This document shows positions 32,460 to 47,075 of a stretch of 64,000 nt of DNA, one piece after another. The notes under the pieces are model-generated. The model saw only the letters and a program-made list of their open reading frames with translations. It did no database searches and was not told the DNA's origin. Origin of the DNA: Fagopyrum homotropicum (lineage: Eukaryota; Streptophyta; Magnoliopsida; Caryophyllales; Polygonaceae); NCBI GenBank assembly GCA_033239125.1, contig BSWB01000004.1, positions 35,089,501 to 35,153,500 of the forward strand, read 5' to 3'. Numbering within the stretch: the stretch's first letter is position 1; every line of letters begins with the position of its first letter. The translations under genes and the position numbers were made by a program.

Positions 32460-35400
32460 AAAGTGGTATCAGAGCCCTAGGTTGACAACAATGGCACTCG
32501 TAATCTTCTAAAGGCCAAAGGAGGGATAAACAGAACCCACACGGGTTCTGACTTTTCGTTTTCAAAATCTCATGCATGAGTCGGGGTAGAATGTACGGAC
32601 CACCACTCCTTCCGTGGATCTCGGCAGCTTAGTTTATTGGACTTGATATATATATATGTGTGTGTATATATGTAGATATTTATCGTGGGCCTAGGATGTT
32701 GTTGGAATATTATTATATGTGGATTATAGTTATGCATGATGGACTTGTTATGTGAAAATGAAGGCATGATTTTTATATTGATATTTGTACATGTGGCATG
32801 ATGATATCATATAAGTGTTGGGACCTTGTTTTGTTGTAATAGTCTTGCTTGGATGTGATATGTTGGTTATTGCAATGTGGACATAGGACTTATATAGTTA
32901 TATACATGTACTAGGATATATAGTAGCATATGGTTTTTGGACCTTATAGTTAGGATGATAGAAAGCTATCATCGCACCTTGTACAATGCCTTTTGGCTTA
33001 GGATAGTGTCACCACGAAGACGAAAATGCTCAAGTATCGAGTTGAACATCACGTTTTAGTGAGCACCCCGGTGATTTCTCAAACTCCTTAGAGAGCGTCT
33101 ACACAGCCATATGAAGACTAGAGATGACGTTAACCGCAAGGACAAACAAAGAGAAGAGAACCTCGAGTCAACATAAGCAAAATCGAGATGGAAACTATAC
33201 AAATAGGGAAGCGATATGAAGTTGTGGGAGTGGTTCCGAGAAAGCGATGACGAGTGACAATGAATTGAAGTTGAGACAAAGAACCTAATATTCTTCCAAG
33301 TGACGTGCCGATAAAGCAAAGATGTGTATCGAGAAGAGGAGGAGTACATTCTTGCAAGGGTGAAATTGGTATTGCATTAAGACGTGAAGTTATCCTAAGT
33401 GCTCCTAAGCATGGGAGTCAGGAAGTGAAGCGTGGTCGAATTATTACGAGGATTTAAGAAATATGTAATTTAAGCTTACAGAGGAACTAGAAAGTGAAGT
33501 GACGGTTGTACGAGATCCTAAGTAGGAGACTTCTTCGGAAATACTAGAATTACGAGGAAGACCACGTGCTGGAAGCCCACATAGTAGAATTACCTTGTGG
33601 AGTCAATTGCTTTCCATCATGGTAATGAGACTGAGCAACGCTAAGGAGAAAGTGTGTGTGGGTGATGGTCTTCAAAAGATGAAAGATGCAATAAGGAGCT
33701 TTATCGGAAGATGAAGGATACCGATCTAGAGAAGAGCAAGTAGTTACTAACGATAGAAATGTAGGAAAGATGCACTTACAAGATATTATGAAGAACGGTT
33801 AAGACTACGAAGTTGGATCGTATAACACTGGGGAGGTATAGTAATCTTAAGGAAGCGAAATGAAGAGAGGAGTGTAATAGGAGCTAACGTTTGAAGGAGA
33901 GTAAAATGAGCTAATGGAGATTAAGGTAGAGTACCCCGAGGAGGGTAGCCTTCATAAGAGTGGTAGCATGGAAAGTGTAGTTGAATGGTAAGTCTTTAAC
34001 CTCAGAGAAGATCAGATATAAGTTAATCGGTGACAACTAAGAACGCGCAAGTGCGGGTTGTCTATTGATACGTGTAGATGAGAAGAGTAAACCAGACTAT
34101 GGGAACATAGATGATCGACAACAAGAGCTGGGAGTATTCGCGGTGGATCAAGGCCCATAGTGAGGGGGTAATATCGACGGAGCGCATTTGTTTTAAATCA
34201 AATAATGTGGAACGAGTTCAAGCAGGGATTGGCATATGGAGGAACGCCGTGGGTTGCAACTTTTAAGGTTTGATCATGGTAAGGGGAGCTAGTGGATCAA
34301 GCGTAAGATGAGGCTTTCATCGTTGTTGTGCGTAGACGGGAGTATAATAAGAGGATGCATAGTATGTTTGTTCTAATGAAATGGATGGTCTATTTCCGCA
34401 AGCAAAATCTAAGTTAGATGTTTCAGACTCACATGGAAGAACCATGGTGGCTATAACGTGAAAGGGAGGACCTAGATAAGGGCAATGTTGCGAGCTTAAA
34501 GTTTATGATGCTAGCGTTAGAGAAGTAATGAGTAGGATATTTCAGTGATTTTGGAGGGGAATTTCTTCTAGCATTTTCAAGGAGCATATTGGTACGTTTT
34601 TGAAGTGTTAATAAAATACCAAGAGATGCATAGGGTGACCAATAAAAGCAAGAGGAGACTGGGGTTTTGGAATTGATGCGGATATGAGATATACAAGAAG
34701 TATACAAAATATTGAGGTTAGAGCCATTGCGGTCGGTTTGACGCTACAAAAGAAAATGAAGTGTAAAGTTCTGCACCTATTTGAAGAAAGGACGTATATG
34801 GTGAAAGCTTATGAAGAATACGAAGAGCTCCTCCCATAAGTTGGCATGTCATAGAAAGCAAAGAAGATTATATCGAGTTGTTATAAGGTATGATCAAGTC
34901 ATATAATCAAGACCTTTGTGACTGAACACATGCGCGAGATGAAAAGATGTTACTATCACAATTCCTTTGAACGGAGAAGAGGGATTAAGCTGAAGTATTT
35001 CTCAACCAAGGTTTCAAGAGTTAGAAAAATTAGAGCAAGTCTCTCGAGTTCCGTAGATGAAGGATCTTCGAAAGAGGACGGTGAACATAGTAGCGACAGA
35101 ATACAAGGGTTGAAGGACGTCACCCCAACAGATCGGGGTGGAACACTTGTCGAGTGTTAGGGTCAGGTTGTGTCGGTCCCATTACGACATGAGATGGGTA
35201 GAGAAAAGATGAGACCGAGATAGAACGGATTCCAATGCATCAGAATGTGAATTTTACCGCTAAGATTGATTTTGGCTCAACTCCCATTTCTAAGGCGCCG
35301 TACAAAAGACATCAATAAATTATACCCGTAAGGATACTCGAATTGAGGATGCAATCAAAGGAGCAATTGCAAGGACTTGTTGACAAAGGTTCATTAGAAC

Positions 35401-36806
35401 CAATGCAATGCCATAAAGAACACCATAAGTTATCTTAAACTCTTGATTTGAAGTTATTATGAGAACACCAGAATTGTTGTGAAAAAGACAGACAATTCTC
35501 TCCAATTGAACATCGATTACCGTGAGTCGAAGGGCAAGTATTCCTTACAACGAATGGATGATCTACTCGATCGGTTACAAGGGTTGGTAGTATCTTATGA
35601 GAATGATTTAAGGCCTGATTGTCACCAATTGAAAATTCGAGTATGAGATATTGCAAGTAAGAAATTTTGGACCAATCAGAGTCACTACGAGTTGTAGTTA
35701 TTCCATATAGGCTTATTGATGCCCTGGGTAAGATATTTTTGGGCTACTCTTGAAAAGGAGAGAAGTCGTATAACAAGATGTCTCGGGACGGCAAACCCCG
35801 AGAGATATGAAAGAGCTTACAAGTTTTTTTTTTTTTTTCTTTTTGATGTGGTGAGCATTACCAGATCTGTGAAGAGAGATGTTGTATAACACCAATTATG
35901 ATATCCTCCGGATGACAACGAAGTATTGAATGGGACGAAGAATTGTCAATAGAAGTGTTGACAGTTAAGAGAAGATTCATTGGTGCAACTATTTTTACAT
36001 TGCCTCGAGGTATGATGGGTTTGACTTGTACGAGTTATTCTTCAAGACAAGGTCTTGATCGAGTATTGAGGAACAATGTAAAAGTAATAGCATACGTGTC
36101 TCGTTAGTGAATCAGTGGGAAGTGAAGTACTTCCTCCATTATTGGGACTTACTTCATGAATTGAAGAAAACATAACATTAAAGTTTGGTTTGACAAAAAC
36201 CAAATCCAACGGTGTAAAAAGGAAGCTCGATCTTCTTTGTTAGAGACAAGCAAAGAAGAAACATAATGAAAATACTGCATTGAGAAAGACCCGAGAAGGA
36301 AGTTGAGTTCCGATATATCGGACCTTTTTGAGATCTTAGCGGGAGTTGGGAAAGTGGTTTACCGGTTAGCGTACCACCAAGAGTAGAGGGTGTTCACCCG
36401 ATGTTTCATGTGTAACAGAAGAGTACGTACATGAATCGAGACATGTTGTCAGTCATGATGATCTAGTGGCAGATGGGGAACCGATGAGGCTAATTGGAAG
36501 ACGGAGGATAGTATCTTTGGTTAAGTTTACGCTGTGTTAGTAGCATCGATAGAATCGACTGGTTAGACCTAGTTCTTCTCTTGGTTGAGTTGTGTGGATG
36601 TGTGATGTTATATGTGGATTTTGCCCCGTGCGGGATTGTGTTTTATGTCCGGTTATATATTTTGCGATGGTAGTTGGTGTAGATTGTGGGTATAGACTAG
36701 AAGGTTTACGTCTTCTTAGCTTGAGAGTTCTTACCTAGGCCTTAGGGACCGAGAAGTTAGACATATCGCAAGCTTCGGGACGAAACTTGTTTTTAGGGGG
36801 ATATGA
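32460..36806 (+). pseudogene. H interior 1: PBS, eroded pol, PPT
   Basis: The PBS TGGTATCAGAGC is at 32464-32475. At 35461-35634 a short frame reads IVVKKTDNS, LNIDYRES and MDDLLDRLQG, an RT fragment ending in TGA. At about 36300-36430 integrase C-terminal text is visible (YIGPFEILAGVGKVVYRLA). The PPT TTTTTAGGGGGATATGA ends at 36806. Gag, protease and the RT active site are not recognisable. A poly-T run lies at about 35823-35838. Confidence 0.82.
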
Positions 36807-39763
36807 TGTAACGCCCCATTATATTAGACGCGTTTTCGATATTTATTTTTCCTACTTTTATCGATATTTTAATCCCTTAAATAATTTTTTTTCAAGTGTT
36901 TTCAAATTGTAAATTAAATTTTTATGAGCTTTTATATATATAAACTATAAGAACCGATGTAATACCCGGAATAATCCCCCAATAAATTCCGAATCACCGA
37001 GCCGACCGATTCGGGCTTGTTTTGAGATTATAAGTTTACGTTATATTGCCAACCGGGCCCGTCAGCGGGGCCCATTATGACTGAGGTGTAGGTTATACTA
37101 ATTCAGAACCCTAGCTGTCCTGTTGTGTTTGTTTCTCCTCTCAGCCGCCACACCTTTGTTCCTACTTCTCCTTCACAAGACTCACTTGTTTCCTCTTTCT
37201 TCTTCTCACCGAACCCCGTCCCCTTCATCCACCGGATCTGCTTCCTCGTCCTCCGTCGCAGTCGCCGGATTCAGTTAGCCGACTGTGTACCTCTTTGCTT
37301 CTCCTCCGAGCAGCGCAATCCCCGTTCCCTCTCTCTTTCGTCGGAACCACCGCCATGTCCCTCACCTTCTTCTCTCGCGGTCATACTATCCTCTCGCCAG
37401 CCTCTCTCACTCACCGCCTAGACTCAACTCGCACCAGATCTCGCACCAGACCTAGCACTGGGGGCTTCAGTCGTTGGTTCTATGTGGACAGAATCGTCGA
37501 CCGCCAACAGTCCAACGACGGCTGCTAGGATTCGCAACGCTGGGACGCCGTCCTTGGAGCTGCACATGGAGAGTGACCCTAGGGGTTCCGCCACAGGATT
37601 CATCGAAGCTCAGTTCCGTCACTATCGAGTCGGCCGCCGGAGAAGCCAGCCTCGCCGACGTTGCCCTAGCTCTGTCGATGAGCTCCATCGGGAAGCCCTA
37701 CTACCGTTTCGAAATTGGAACCGCCCTAGTGTTGCCTCGCACCGTCTGCAATCCACCGGAACCGCCGCTACTGGAGCCTTGTCGGGCCTTGGCCACCGCC
37801 AGTGCAGCCTCTCCTCAGCCCTGCCGCCGCGCTGCTACTACTTCCAGCGTTGTTTCTTCATCAATTGAAGAAGCCCTTTTTAGGGTATTTCCAATCGGGA
37901 CCCCCTCTTTTGGAATAATTGCAAATGTGGCCATATTTCTAATTTGCATATTTGACCAAATTTTAGAAATCTGAATTTATATATCCCTACAGGTTTATTT
38001 ATAGAATATGGCCCAAGGAATTAATTATTGAATACGACCCATATGCGGAAATTTTATTATTTGGCGGAGAATGTATTTATGGGTTTTAAACTTGGATTTT
38101 TCTACATACTAAATATTATACCCTTTGTTGGATTAAAATTGGTTTAGGGCTCAAAGTTTTAATCACGGTTTTATGACCAAGTTTCTTGTATTGTATTTTT
38201 GCCTTGGAAGGCTAATTACGGGATTTTAAAGTTGAGCGGTTTTGTTTTAACCTTTGTCTTGAAAACGAGTATTTACCTTGGATTTATATTATATATTCCG
38301 TTCAAGTTTAGTGTATAAGCTAAATTTTCTTAGCTTTGGGTTTTAGGTCCTGAAGCGCCCGATATAGACCAACGAATCCTTTCTTGACATCCATAGATCG
38401 TCTTCCGTCTTTTGACGTCACGTGAGTACTCTCTCCCTCGAGCTTATGATATTACCTCAATATAGTTATGTTTAGTAGTAGTAACCTGACTAGGTTGGCT
38501 TAGCATAACTTAGTGTGAATGCCACTTAGTGGTTGTGGATTTTAGGTAGTTATGGATGGTTGATGAACTGTTGGTTGAGGAACGATCTTTTGAGATCTTG
38601 GAGGTTAGGAGTGGTAATATAGCATAGTTTTGATGTATGTTCTAGTAAGACCATGAGCTTATGTTGTTATTCAAGCATGTGTAGTTATGAGTTGTTAAGA
38701 TTGTGAGACTAGGACACGAGTATCCTAACGTGGGTTATGATGGTTGTGTTTTGTGAGTTGGGAGGACTAGGAGTGTTATCCTAGTCATGAGAGTGTATGA
38801 TCTTGTAGGATGATATAGGACTAGAAGTTTAAGGACTAGAAGTCTAAGGACTTTTAGCTTATCGATTAGTTATTGATTGTGTGCCTTGTCTAATCAGGCG
38901 TTGAGTTGCATTCCTGAGGAAATTAAGTACGAGATTTAGCGGGTTTAGCTTTGGGACAGGTAAGTCTTCGGACTTACTTAGCTCGTATTCTTTGTATTAG
39001 CATTATTGTGTGTTGGGTGGTGTGTGTTATTATTTTACTGTTTATAACAACTAAACCAGAAATAGGATTACCGACCTTTATATTATTTGGCCCAAGTGTA
39101 TGATAACGGGCGGTGACATCACTGCCTGGCTCCCCGTGAGAGCTAGGGGGAACTCGGCGACTGGCCCGTGCTGGTTAGACGGTCGGAAGCATCCGACCGT
39201 TCCATTGCCGGAAGAAGGGACCGAGGCGAGTTTCGGAGGATTCTCGTGTCACAAAAGAAGTTGAACTAGAACGAGATATGACTTAATAAATAAAGATAAT
39301 AAACCGGATTTGTGTGCTTTGAGTATGTTGTGTGACTATGTTGAATTAATTGTGTTTGTGCCTTTCCCTTTAATTCTAATGCTTCGAATGTGAGCTAACG
39401 GTTTTATACCGAATGTTGTAGTTTGCCTTGCAGGTTAGACATGCTCCGAGAGATCCGGAAGGGTGGGCAGCCGGGGCCCGTACATTTTAGGAAGGGTTTT
39501 GTTTGGAGTCACATTTGGAGTTTTGTATATTGTATTATTGTATGCCGCATGTATGGCGTTTGGTCTTTGTAGTTGTTTTCGGCTGAAGTCCGTTGTTTGT
39601 TTTCTTTTGGGTTTTCTTACATTGCATAAAATGTATTTCGGTTTTGGCCTATATTTGTGCCTTGTTGCAAGATCCGGTGAAATTGTTGTCAAGCTAAGGG
39701 CCGGGACCCATTGTGAGGTCCCAACCCGTAGCGCCCCGAGTCCCGCGGATTTGGGGTGTTACA
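36807..39763 (+). repeat. H LTR B (middle, shared by both units)
   Basis: 2957 bp. It carries private substitutions in its 5' half and shares 3'-half variants with C. Confidence 0.94.
38960..39433 (+). other. Putative structured leader intron in H LTR B
   Basis: CAG|GTAAGTC-TTCG-GACTTAC (38960-38977) is a full consensus donor in a hairpin. The acceptor CAG ends at 39433. The span is 474 nt. Confidence 0.6.
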
Positions 39764-42700
39764 AAAGTGGTATCAGAGCCCTAGGTTGACAACAATGGCA
39801 CTCGTAATCTTCTAAAGGCCAAATGAGGGATAAACAGAACCCACACGGGTTCTGACTTTTCGTTTTCAAAATCTCATGCATGAGTCGGGGTAGAATGTAC
39901 GGACCACCACTCCTTCCGTGGATCTCGGCAGCTTAGTTTATTGGACTTGATATATATATATGTGTGTGTATATATGTAGATATTTATCGTGGGCCTAGGA
40001 TGTTGTTGGAATATTATTATATGTGGATTATAGTTATGCATGATGGACTTGTTATGTGAAAATGAAGGCATGATTTTTATATTGATATTTGTACATGTGG
40101 CATGATGATATCATATAAGTGTTGGGACCTTGTTTTGTTGTAATAGTCTTGCTTGGATGTGATATGTTGGTTATTGCAATGTGGACATAGGACTTATATA
40201 GTTATATACATGTACTAGGATATATAGTAGCATATGGTTTTTGGACCTTATAGTTAGAATGATAGAAAGCTATCATCGCACCTTGAACAATGCCTTTTGG
40301 CTTAGGATAGTGTCACCACGAAGACGAAAATGCTCAAGTATCGAGTTGAACATCACGTTTTAGTGAGCACCCCGGTGATTTCTCAAACTCCTTAGAGAGC
40401 GTCTACACAGCCATATGAAGACTAGAGATGACGTTAACCGCAAGGACAAACAAAGAGAAGAGAACCTCGAGTCAACATAAGCAAAATCGAGATGGAAACT
40501 ATACAAATAGGGAAGCGATATGAAGTTGTGGGAGTGGTTCCGAGAAAGTGATGACGAGTAACAATGAATTGAAGTTGAGACAAAGAACCTAATATTCTTC
40601 CAAGTGACGTGCCGATAAAGAAAAGATGTGTATCGAGAAGAGGAGGAGTACATTCTTGCAAGGGTGAAAGTTGTATTGCATTAAGACGTGAAGTTATCCT
40701 AAGTGCTCCTAAGCATGAGAGTCAGGAAGTGAAGCGTGGTCGAATTATTACGAGGATTTAAGAAATATGTAATTTAAGCTTACAGAGGAACTAGAAAGTG
40801 AAGTGACGGTTGTACGAGATCCTAAGTAGGAGACTTCTTCGGAAATACTAGAATTACGAGGAAGACCACGTGGTGGAAGCCCACATAGTAGAATTACCTT
40901 GTGGAGTCAATTGCTTTCCATCATGGTAATGAGACTGAGCAACGCTAAGGAGAAAGTGTGTGTGGGTGATGGTCTTCAAAAGATGAAAGATGCAATAAGG
41001 AGCTTTATCGGAAGATGAAGGATACCGATCTAGAGAAGAGCAAGTAGTTACTAACGATAGAAATGTAGGAAAGATGCACTTACAAGATATTATGATGAAC
41101 GGTTAAGACTACGAAGTTGGATCGTATAACACTGGGGAGGTATAGTAATCTTAAGGAAGCGAAATGAAGAGAGGAGTGTAATAGGAGCTAACGTTTGAAG
41201 GAGAGTAAAATGAGCTAATGGAGATTAAGGTAGAGTACCCCGAGGAGGGTAGCCTTCATAAGAGTGGTAGCATGGAAAGTGCAGTTGAATGGTAAGTCTT
41301 TAACCTCAGAGAAGATCAGATATAAGTTAATCGGTGACAACTAAGAACGCGCAAGTGCGGGTTGTCTATTGATACGTGTAGATGAGAAGAGTAAACCAGA
41401 CTATGGGAACATAGATGATCGACAACAAGAGCTGGGAGTATTCGCGGTGGATCAAGGCCCATAGTGAGGGGGTAATATCGACGGAGCGCATTTGTTTTAA
41501 ATCAAATAATGTGGAACGAGTTCAAGCAGGGATTGGCATATGGAGGAACGCCGTGGGTTGCAACTTTTAAGGTTTGATCATGGTAAGGGGAGCTAGTGGA
41601 TCAAGCGTAAGATGAGGCTTTCATCGTTGTTGTGCGTAGACGGGAGTATAATAAGAGGATGCATAGTATGTTTGTTCTAATGAAATGGATGGTCTATTTC
41701 CGCAAGCAAAAGCTAAGTTAGATGTTTCAGACTCACATGGAAGAACCATGGTGGCTATAACGTGAAAGGGAGGACCTAGATAAGGGCAATGTTGCGAGCT
41801 TAAAGTTTATGATGCTAGCGTTAGAGAAGTAATGAGTAGGATATTTCAATGATTTTGGAGGGGAATTTCTTCTAGCATTTTCAAGGAGCATATTGGTACG
41901 TTTTTGAAGTGTTAATAAAATACCAAGAGATGCATAGGGTGACCAATAAAAGCAAGAGGAGACTGGGGTTTTGGAATTGATGCCGATATGAGATATACAA
42001 GAAGTATACAAAATATTGAGGTTAGAGCCATTGCGGTCGGTTTGACGCTACAAAAGAAAATGAAGTGTAAAGTTCTGCACCTATTTGAAGAAAGGACGTA
42101 TATGGTGAAAGCTTATGAAGAATACGAAGAGCTCCTCCCATAAGTTGGCATGTCATAGAAAGCAAAGAAGATTATATCGAGTTGTTATAAGGTATGATCA
42201 AGTCATATAATCAAGACCTTTGTGACTGAACACATGCGCGAGATGAAAAGATGTTACTATCACAATTCCTTTGAACGGAGAAGAGGGATTAAGCTGAAGT
42301 ATTTCTCAACCAAGGTTTCAAGAGTTAGAAAAATTAGAGCAAGTCTCTCGAGTTCCGTAGATGAAGGATCTTCGAAAGAGGACGGTGAACATAGTAGCGA
42401 CAGAATACAAGGGTTGAAGGACGTCACCCCAACAGATCGGGGTGGAACACTTGTCGAGTGTTAGGGTCAGGTTGTGTCGGTCCCATTACGACATGAGATG
42501 GGTAGAGAAAAGATGAGACCGAGATAGAACGGATTCCAATGCATCAGAATGTGAATTTTACCTCTAAGATTGATTTGGGCTCAACTCCCATTTCTAAGGC
42601 GCCGTACAAAAGACATCAATAAATTATACCCGTAAGGATACTCGAATTGAGGATGCAATCAAAGGAGCAATTGCAAGGACTTGTTGACAAAGGTTCATTA

Positions 42701-44119
42701 GAACCAATGCAATGCCATAGAGAACACCATAAGTTATCTTAAACTCTTGATTTGAAGTTATTATGAGAACACCAGAATTGTTGTGAAAAAGACAGACAAT
42801 TCTCTCCAATTGAACATCGATTACCGTGAGTCGAAGGGCAAGTATTCCTTACAACGAATGGATGATCTACTCGATCGGTTACAAGGGTTGGTAGTATCTT
42901 ATGAGAATGATTTAAGGCCTGATTGTCACCAATTGAAAATTCGAGTATGAGATATTGCAAGTAAGAAATTTTGGACCAATCAGAGTCACTACGAGTTGTA
43001 GTTATTCCATATAGGCTTATTGATGCCCTGGGTAAGATATTTTTGGGCTACTCTTGAAAAGGAGAGAAGTCGTATAACAAGATGTCTCGGGACGGCAAAC
43101 CCCGAGAGATATGAAAGAGCTTACAAGTTTTTTTTTTTTTTTTTTTTTTTTCTTTTTGATGTGGTGAGCATTACCAGATCTGTGAAGAGGGATGTTGTAT
43201 AACACCAATTATGATATCCTCCGGATGACAACAAAGTATTGAATGGGACGAAGAATTGTCAATAGAAGTGTTGACAGTTAAGAGAAGATTCATTGGTGCA
43301 ACTGTTTTTACATTGCCTCGAGGTATGATGGGTTTGACTTGTACGAGTTATTCTTCAAGACAAGGTCTTGATCGAGTATTGAGGAACAATGTAAAAGTAA
43401 TAGCATACGTGTCTCGTTAGTGAATCAGTGGGAAGTGAAGTACTTCCTACATTATTGGGACTTACTTCATGAATTGAAGAAAACATAACATTAAAGTTTG
43501 GTTTGACAAAAACCAAATCCAACGGTGTAAAAAGGAAGCTCGATCTTCTTTGTTAGAGACAAGCAAAGAAGAAACATAATGAAAATACTGCATTGGGAAA
43601 GACCCGAGAAGGAAGTTGAGTTCCGATATATCGGACCTTTTTGAGATCTTAGCGGGAGTTGGGAAAGTGGTTTACCGGTTAGCGTACCACCAAGAGTAGA
43701 GGGTGTTCACCCGATGTTTCATGTGTAACAGAAGAGTACGTACATGAATCGAGACATGTTGTCAGTCATGATGATCTAGTGGCAGATGGGGAACCGATGA
43801 GGCTAATTGGAAGACGGAGGATAGTATCTTTGGTTAAGTTTACGCTGAGTTAGTAGCATCGATAGAATCGACTGGTTAGACCTAGTTCTTCTCTTGGTTG
43901 AGTTGTGTGGATGTGTGATGTTATATGTGGATTTTGCCCCATGCGGGATTGTGTTTTATGTCCGGTTATATATTTTGCGATGGTAGTTGGTGTAGATTGT
44001 GGGTATAGACTAGAAGGTTTAAGTCTTCTTAGCTTGAGAGTTCTTACCTCGGCCTTAGGAACCGAGAAGTTAGACATATCGCAAGTTTCGGGACGAAACT
44101 TGTTTTTAGGGGGATATGA
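39764..44119 (+). pseudogene. H interior 2: PBS, eroded pol, PPT
   Basis: It is nearly identical to interior 1, with a couple of dozen substitutions seen by eye and a longer poly-T run (about 43128-43151). The same RT fragment (about 42765-42940) and integrase fragment (about 43620-43740) carry the same stops, so the decay predates the duplication. Confidence 0.82.
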
Positions 44120-47075
44120 TGTAACGCCCCATTATATTAGACGCGTTTTCGATATTTATTTTTCCTACTTTTATCGATATTTTAATCCCTTAAATAATTT
44201 TTTTTCAAGTGTTTTCAAATTGTAAATTAAATTTTTATGAGCTTTTATATATATAAACTATAAGAACCGATGTAATACCCGGAATAATCCCCCAATAAAT
44301 TCCGAATCACCGACCCGACCGATTTGGGCTTGTTTTGAGATTATAAGTTTACGTTATATTGCCAACCGGGCCCGTCAGCGGGGCCCATTATGACTGAGGT
44401 GTAGGTTATACTAATTCAGAACCCTAGCTGTCCTGTTGTGTTTGTTTCTCCTCTCAGCCGCCACACCTTTGTTCCTACTTCTCCTTCACAAGACTCACTT
44501 GTTTCCTCTTTCTTCTTCTCACCGAACCCCGTCCCCTTCATCCACCGGATCTGCTTCCTCTTCCTCCGTCGCAGTCGCCGGATTCAGTTAGCCGACTGTG
44601 TACCTCTTTGCTTCTCCTCCGAGCAGCGCAATCCCCGTTCCCTCTCTCTTTCGTCGGAACCACCGCCATGTCCCTCACCTTCTTCTCTCGCGGTCATACT
44701 ATCCTCTCGCCAGCCTCTCTCACTCATCGCCTAGACTCAACTCGCACCAGACCTCGCACCAGACCTAGCACTGGGGGCTTCAGTCGTTGGTTCTATGTGG
44801 ACAGAATCGTCGACCGCCAACAGTCCAACGACGGCTGCTAGGATTCGCAACGCTGGGCCGCCGTCCTTGGAGCTGCACATGGAGAGTGACCCTAGGGGTT
44901 CCGCCACAGGATTCATCGAAGCTCAGTTCCGTCACTATCGAGTCAGCCGTCGGAGAAGCCAGCCTCGCCGACGTTGCCCTAGCTCTGTCGATGAGCTCCA
45001 TCGGGAAGCCCTACTACCGTTTCGAAATTGGAACCGCCCTAGTGTTGCCTCGCACCGTCTGCAAGCCACCGGAACCGCCGCTACTGGAGCCTTGTCGGGC
45101 CTTGGCCGCCGCCAGTGCAGCCTCTCCTCAGCCCTGCCGCCGCACTGCTACTACTTCCAGCGTTGTTTCTTCATCAATTGAAGAAGCCCTTTTTAGGGTA
45201 TTTCCAATCGGGACCCCCTCTTTTGGAATAATTGCAAATGTGGCCATATTTCTAATTTGCATATTTGACCAAATTTTAGAAATTTGAATTTATATATCCC
45301 TACAGGTTTATTTATAGAATATGGCCCAAGGAATTAATTATTGAATACGACCCATATGCGGAAATTTTATTATTTGGCGGAGAATGTATTTATGGGTTTT
45401 AAACTTGGATTTTTCTACATACTAAATATTATACCCTTTGTTGGATTAAAATTGGTTTAGGGCTCAAAGTTTTAATCACGGTTTTATGACCAAGTTTCTT
45501 GTATTGTATTTTTGCCTTGGAAGGCTAATTACGGGATTTTAAAGTTGAGCGGTTTTGTTTTAACCTTTGTCTTGAAAACGAGTATTTACCTTGGATTTAT
45601 ATTATATATTCCGTTCAAGTTTAGTGTATAAGCTAAATTTTCTTAGCTTTGGGTTTTAGGTCCGGAAGCGCCCGATATAGACCAACGAATCCTTTCTTGA
45701 CATCCATAGATCGTCTTCCGTCTTTTGACGTCACGTGAGTACTCTCTCCCTCGAGCTTATGATATTACCTCAATATAGTTATGTTTAGTAGTAGTATCCT
45801 GACTAGGTTGGCTTAGCATAACTTAGTGTGAATGCCACTTAGTGGTTGTGGATTTTAGGTAGTTATGGATGGTTGATGAACTGTTGGTTGAGGAACGATC
45901 TTTTGAGATCTTGGAGGTTAGGAGTGGTAATATAGCATAGTTGCGATGTATGTTCTAGTAAGACCATGAGCTTATGTTGTTATTCAAGCATGTGTAGTTA
46001 TGAGTTGTTAAGATTGTGAGACTAGGACACGAGTATCCTAACGTGGGTTATGATGGTTGTGTTTTGTGAGTTGGGAGGACTAGGAGTGTTATCCTAGTCA
46101 TGAGAGTGTATGATCTTGTAGGATGATATAGGACTAGAAGTTTAAGGACTAGAAGTCTAAGGACTTTTAGCTTATCGATTAGTTATTGATTGTGTGCCTT
46201 GTCTAATCAGGCGTTGAGTTGCATTCCTGAGGAAATTAAGTACGAGATTTAGCGGGTTCAGCTTTGGGACAGGTAAGTCTTCGGACTTACTTAGCTCGTA
46301 TTCTTTGTATTAGCATTATTGTGTGTTGGGTGGTGTGTGTTATTATTTTACTGTTTATAACAACTAAACCAGAAATAGGATTACCGACCTTTATATTATT
46401 TGGCCCAAGTGTATGATAACGGGCGGTGACATCACTGCCTGACTCCCCGTGAGAGCTAGGGGGATCTCGGCGACTGGCCCGTGCTGGTTAGACGGTCGGA
46501 AACATCCGACCGTTCCATTGCCGGAAGAAGGGACCGAGGCGAGTTTCGGAGGATTCTCGTGTCACAAAAGAAGTTGAACTAAAACGGGATATGACTTAAT
46601 AAATAAAGATAATAAACCGGATTTGTGTGCTTTGAGTATGTTGTGTGACTATGTTGAATTAATTGTGTTTGTGCCTTTCCCTTTAATTCTAATGCTTCGA
46701 ATGTGAGCTAACGGTTTTATACCGAATGTTGTAGTTTGCCTTGCAGGTTAGAATGCTCCGAGAGATCCGGAAGGGTGGGCAGCCGGGGCCCGTACATTTT
46801 AGGAAGGGTTTTGTTTGGAGTCACGTTTGGAGTTTTGTATATTGTATTATTGTATGCCGCATGTATGGCGTTTGGTCTTTGTAGTTGTTTTCGGCTGAAG
46901 TCCGTTGTTTGTTTTCTTTTGGGTTTTCTTACATTGCATAAAATGTATTTCGGTTTTGGCCTATATTTGTGCCTTGTTGCAAGATCCGGTGAAATTGTTG
47001 TCAAGCTAAGGGCCGGGACCCATTGTGAGGTCCCAACCCGTAGCGCCCCGAGTCCCGCGGATTTGGGGTGTTACA
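44120..47075 (+). repeat. H LTR C
   Basis: 2956 bp. It ends GGGGTGTTACA at 47075 before AAACT. Confidence 0.94.
46273..46746 (+). other. Putative structured leader intron in H LTR C
   Basis: CAG|GTAAGTC-TTCG-GACTTAC (46273-46290); the acceptor TTGCAG ends at 46746. The span is 474 nt. Confidence 0.6.

Larger units (their letters stand above)
29506..47075 (+). mobile_element. Tandem LTR retrotransposon H: three LTRs, two interiors
   Basis: The arrangement is LTR A (29506-32459), interior 1 (32460-36806), LTR B (36807-39763), interior 2 (39764-44119), LTR C (44120-47075). One target duplication AAACT (29501-29505, 47076-47080) flanks the whole array, so it arose from one insertion followed by duplication, most simply by unequal recombination between LTRs. 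Each LTR runs TGTAACGCCCC ... GGGGTGTTACA. Each interior starts with a tRNA-iMet PBS and ends with a PPT. No intact ORF is present. The family is a relative of D in opposite orientation. Confidence 0.94.

Noticed and set aside
32159..32485. 108-134 aa frames near LTR ends (also 39463 and 46736)
   Set aside because: They run through the LTR end into the PBS region and are compositionally low-complexity. They are LTR sequence, not genes.
33056..34707. Short minus-strand frames in the H interior
   Set aside because: Antisense to the element and without domains. Duplicates in interior 2 only reflect the tandem duplication.
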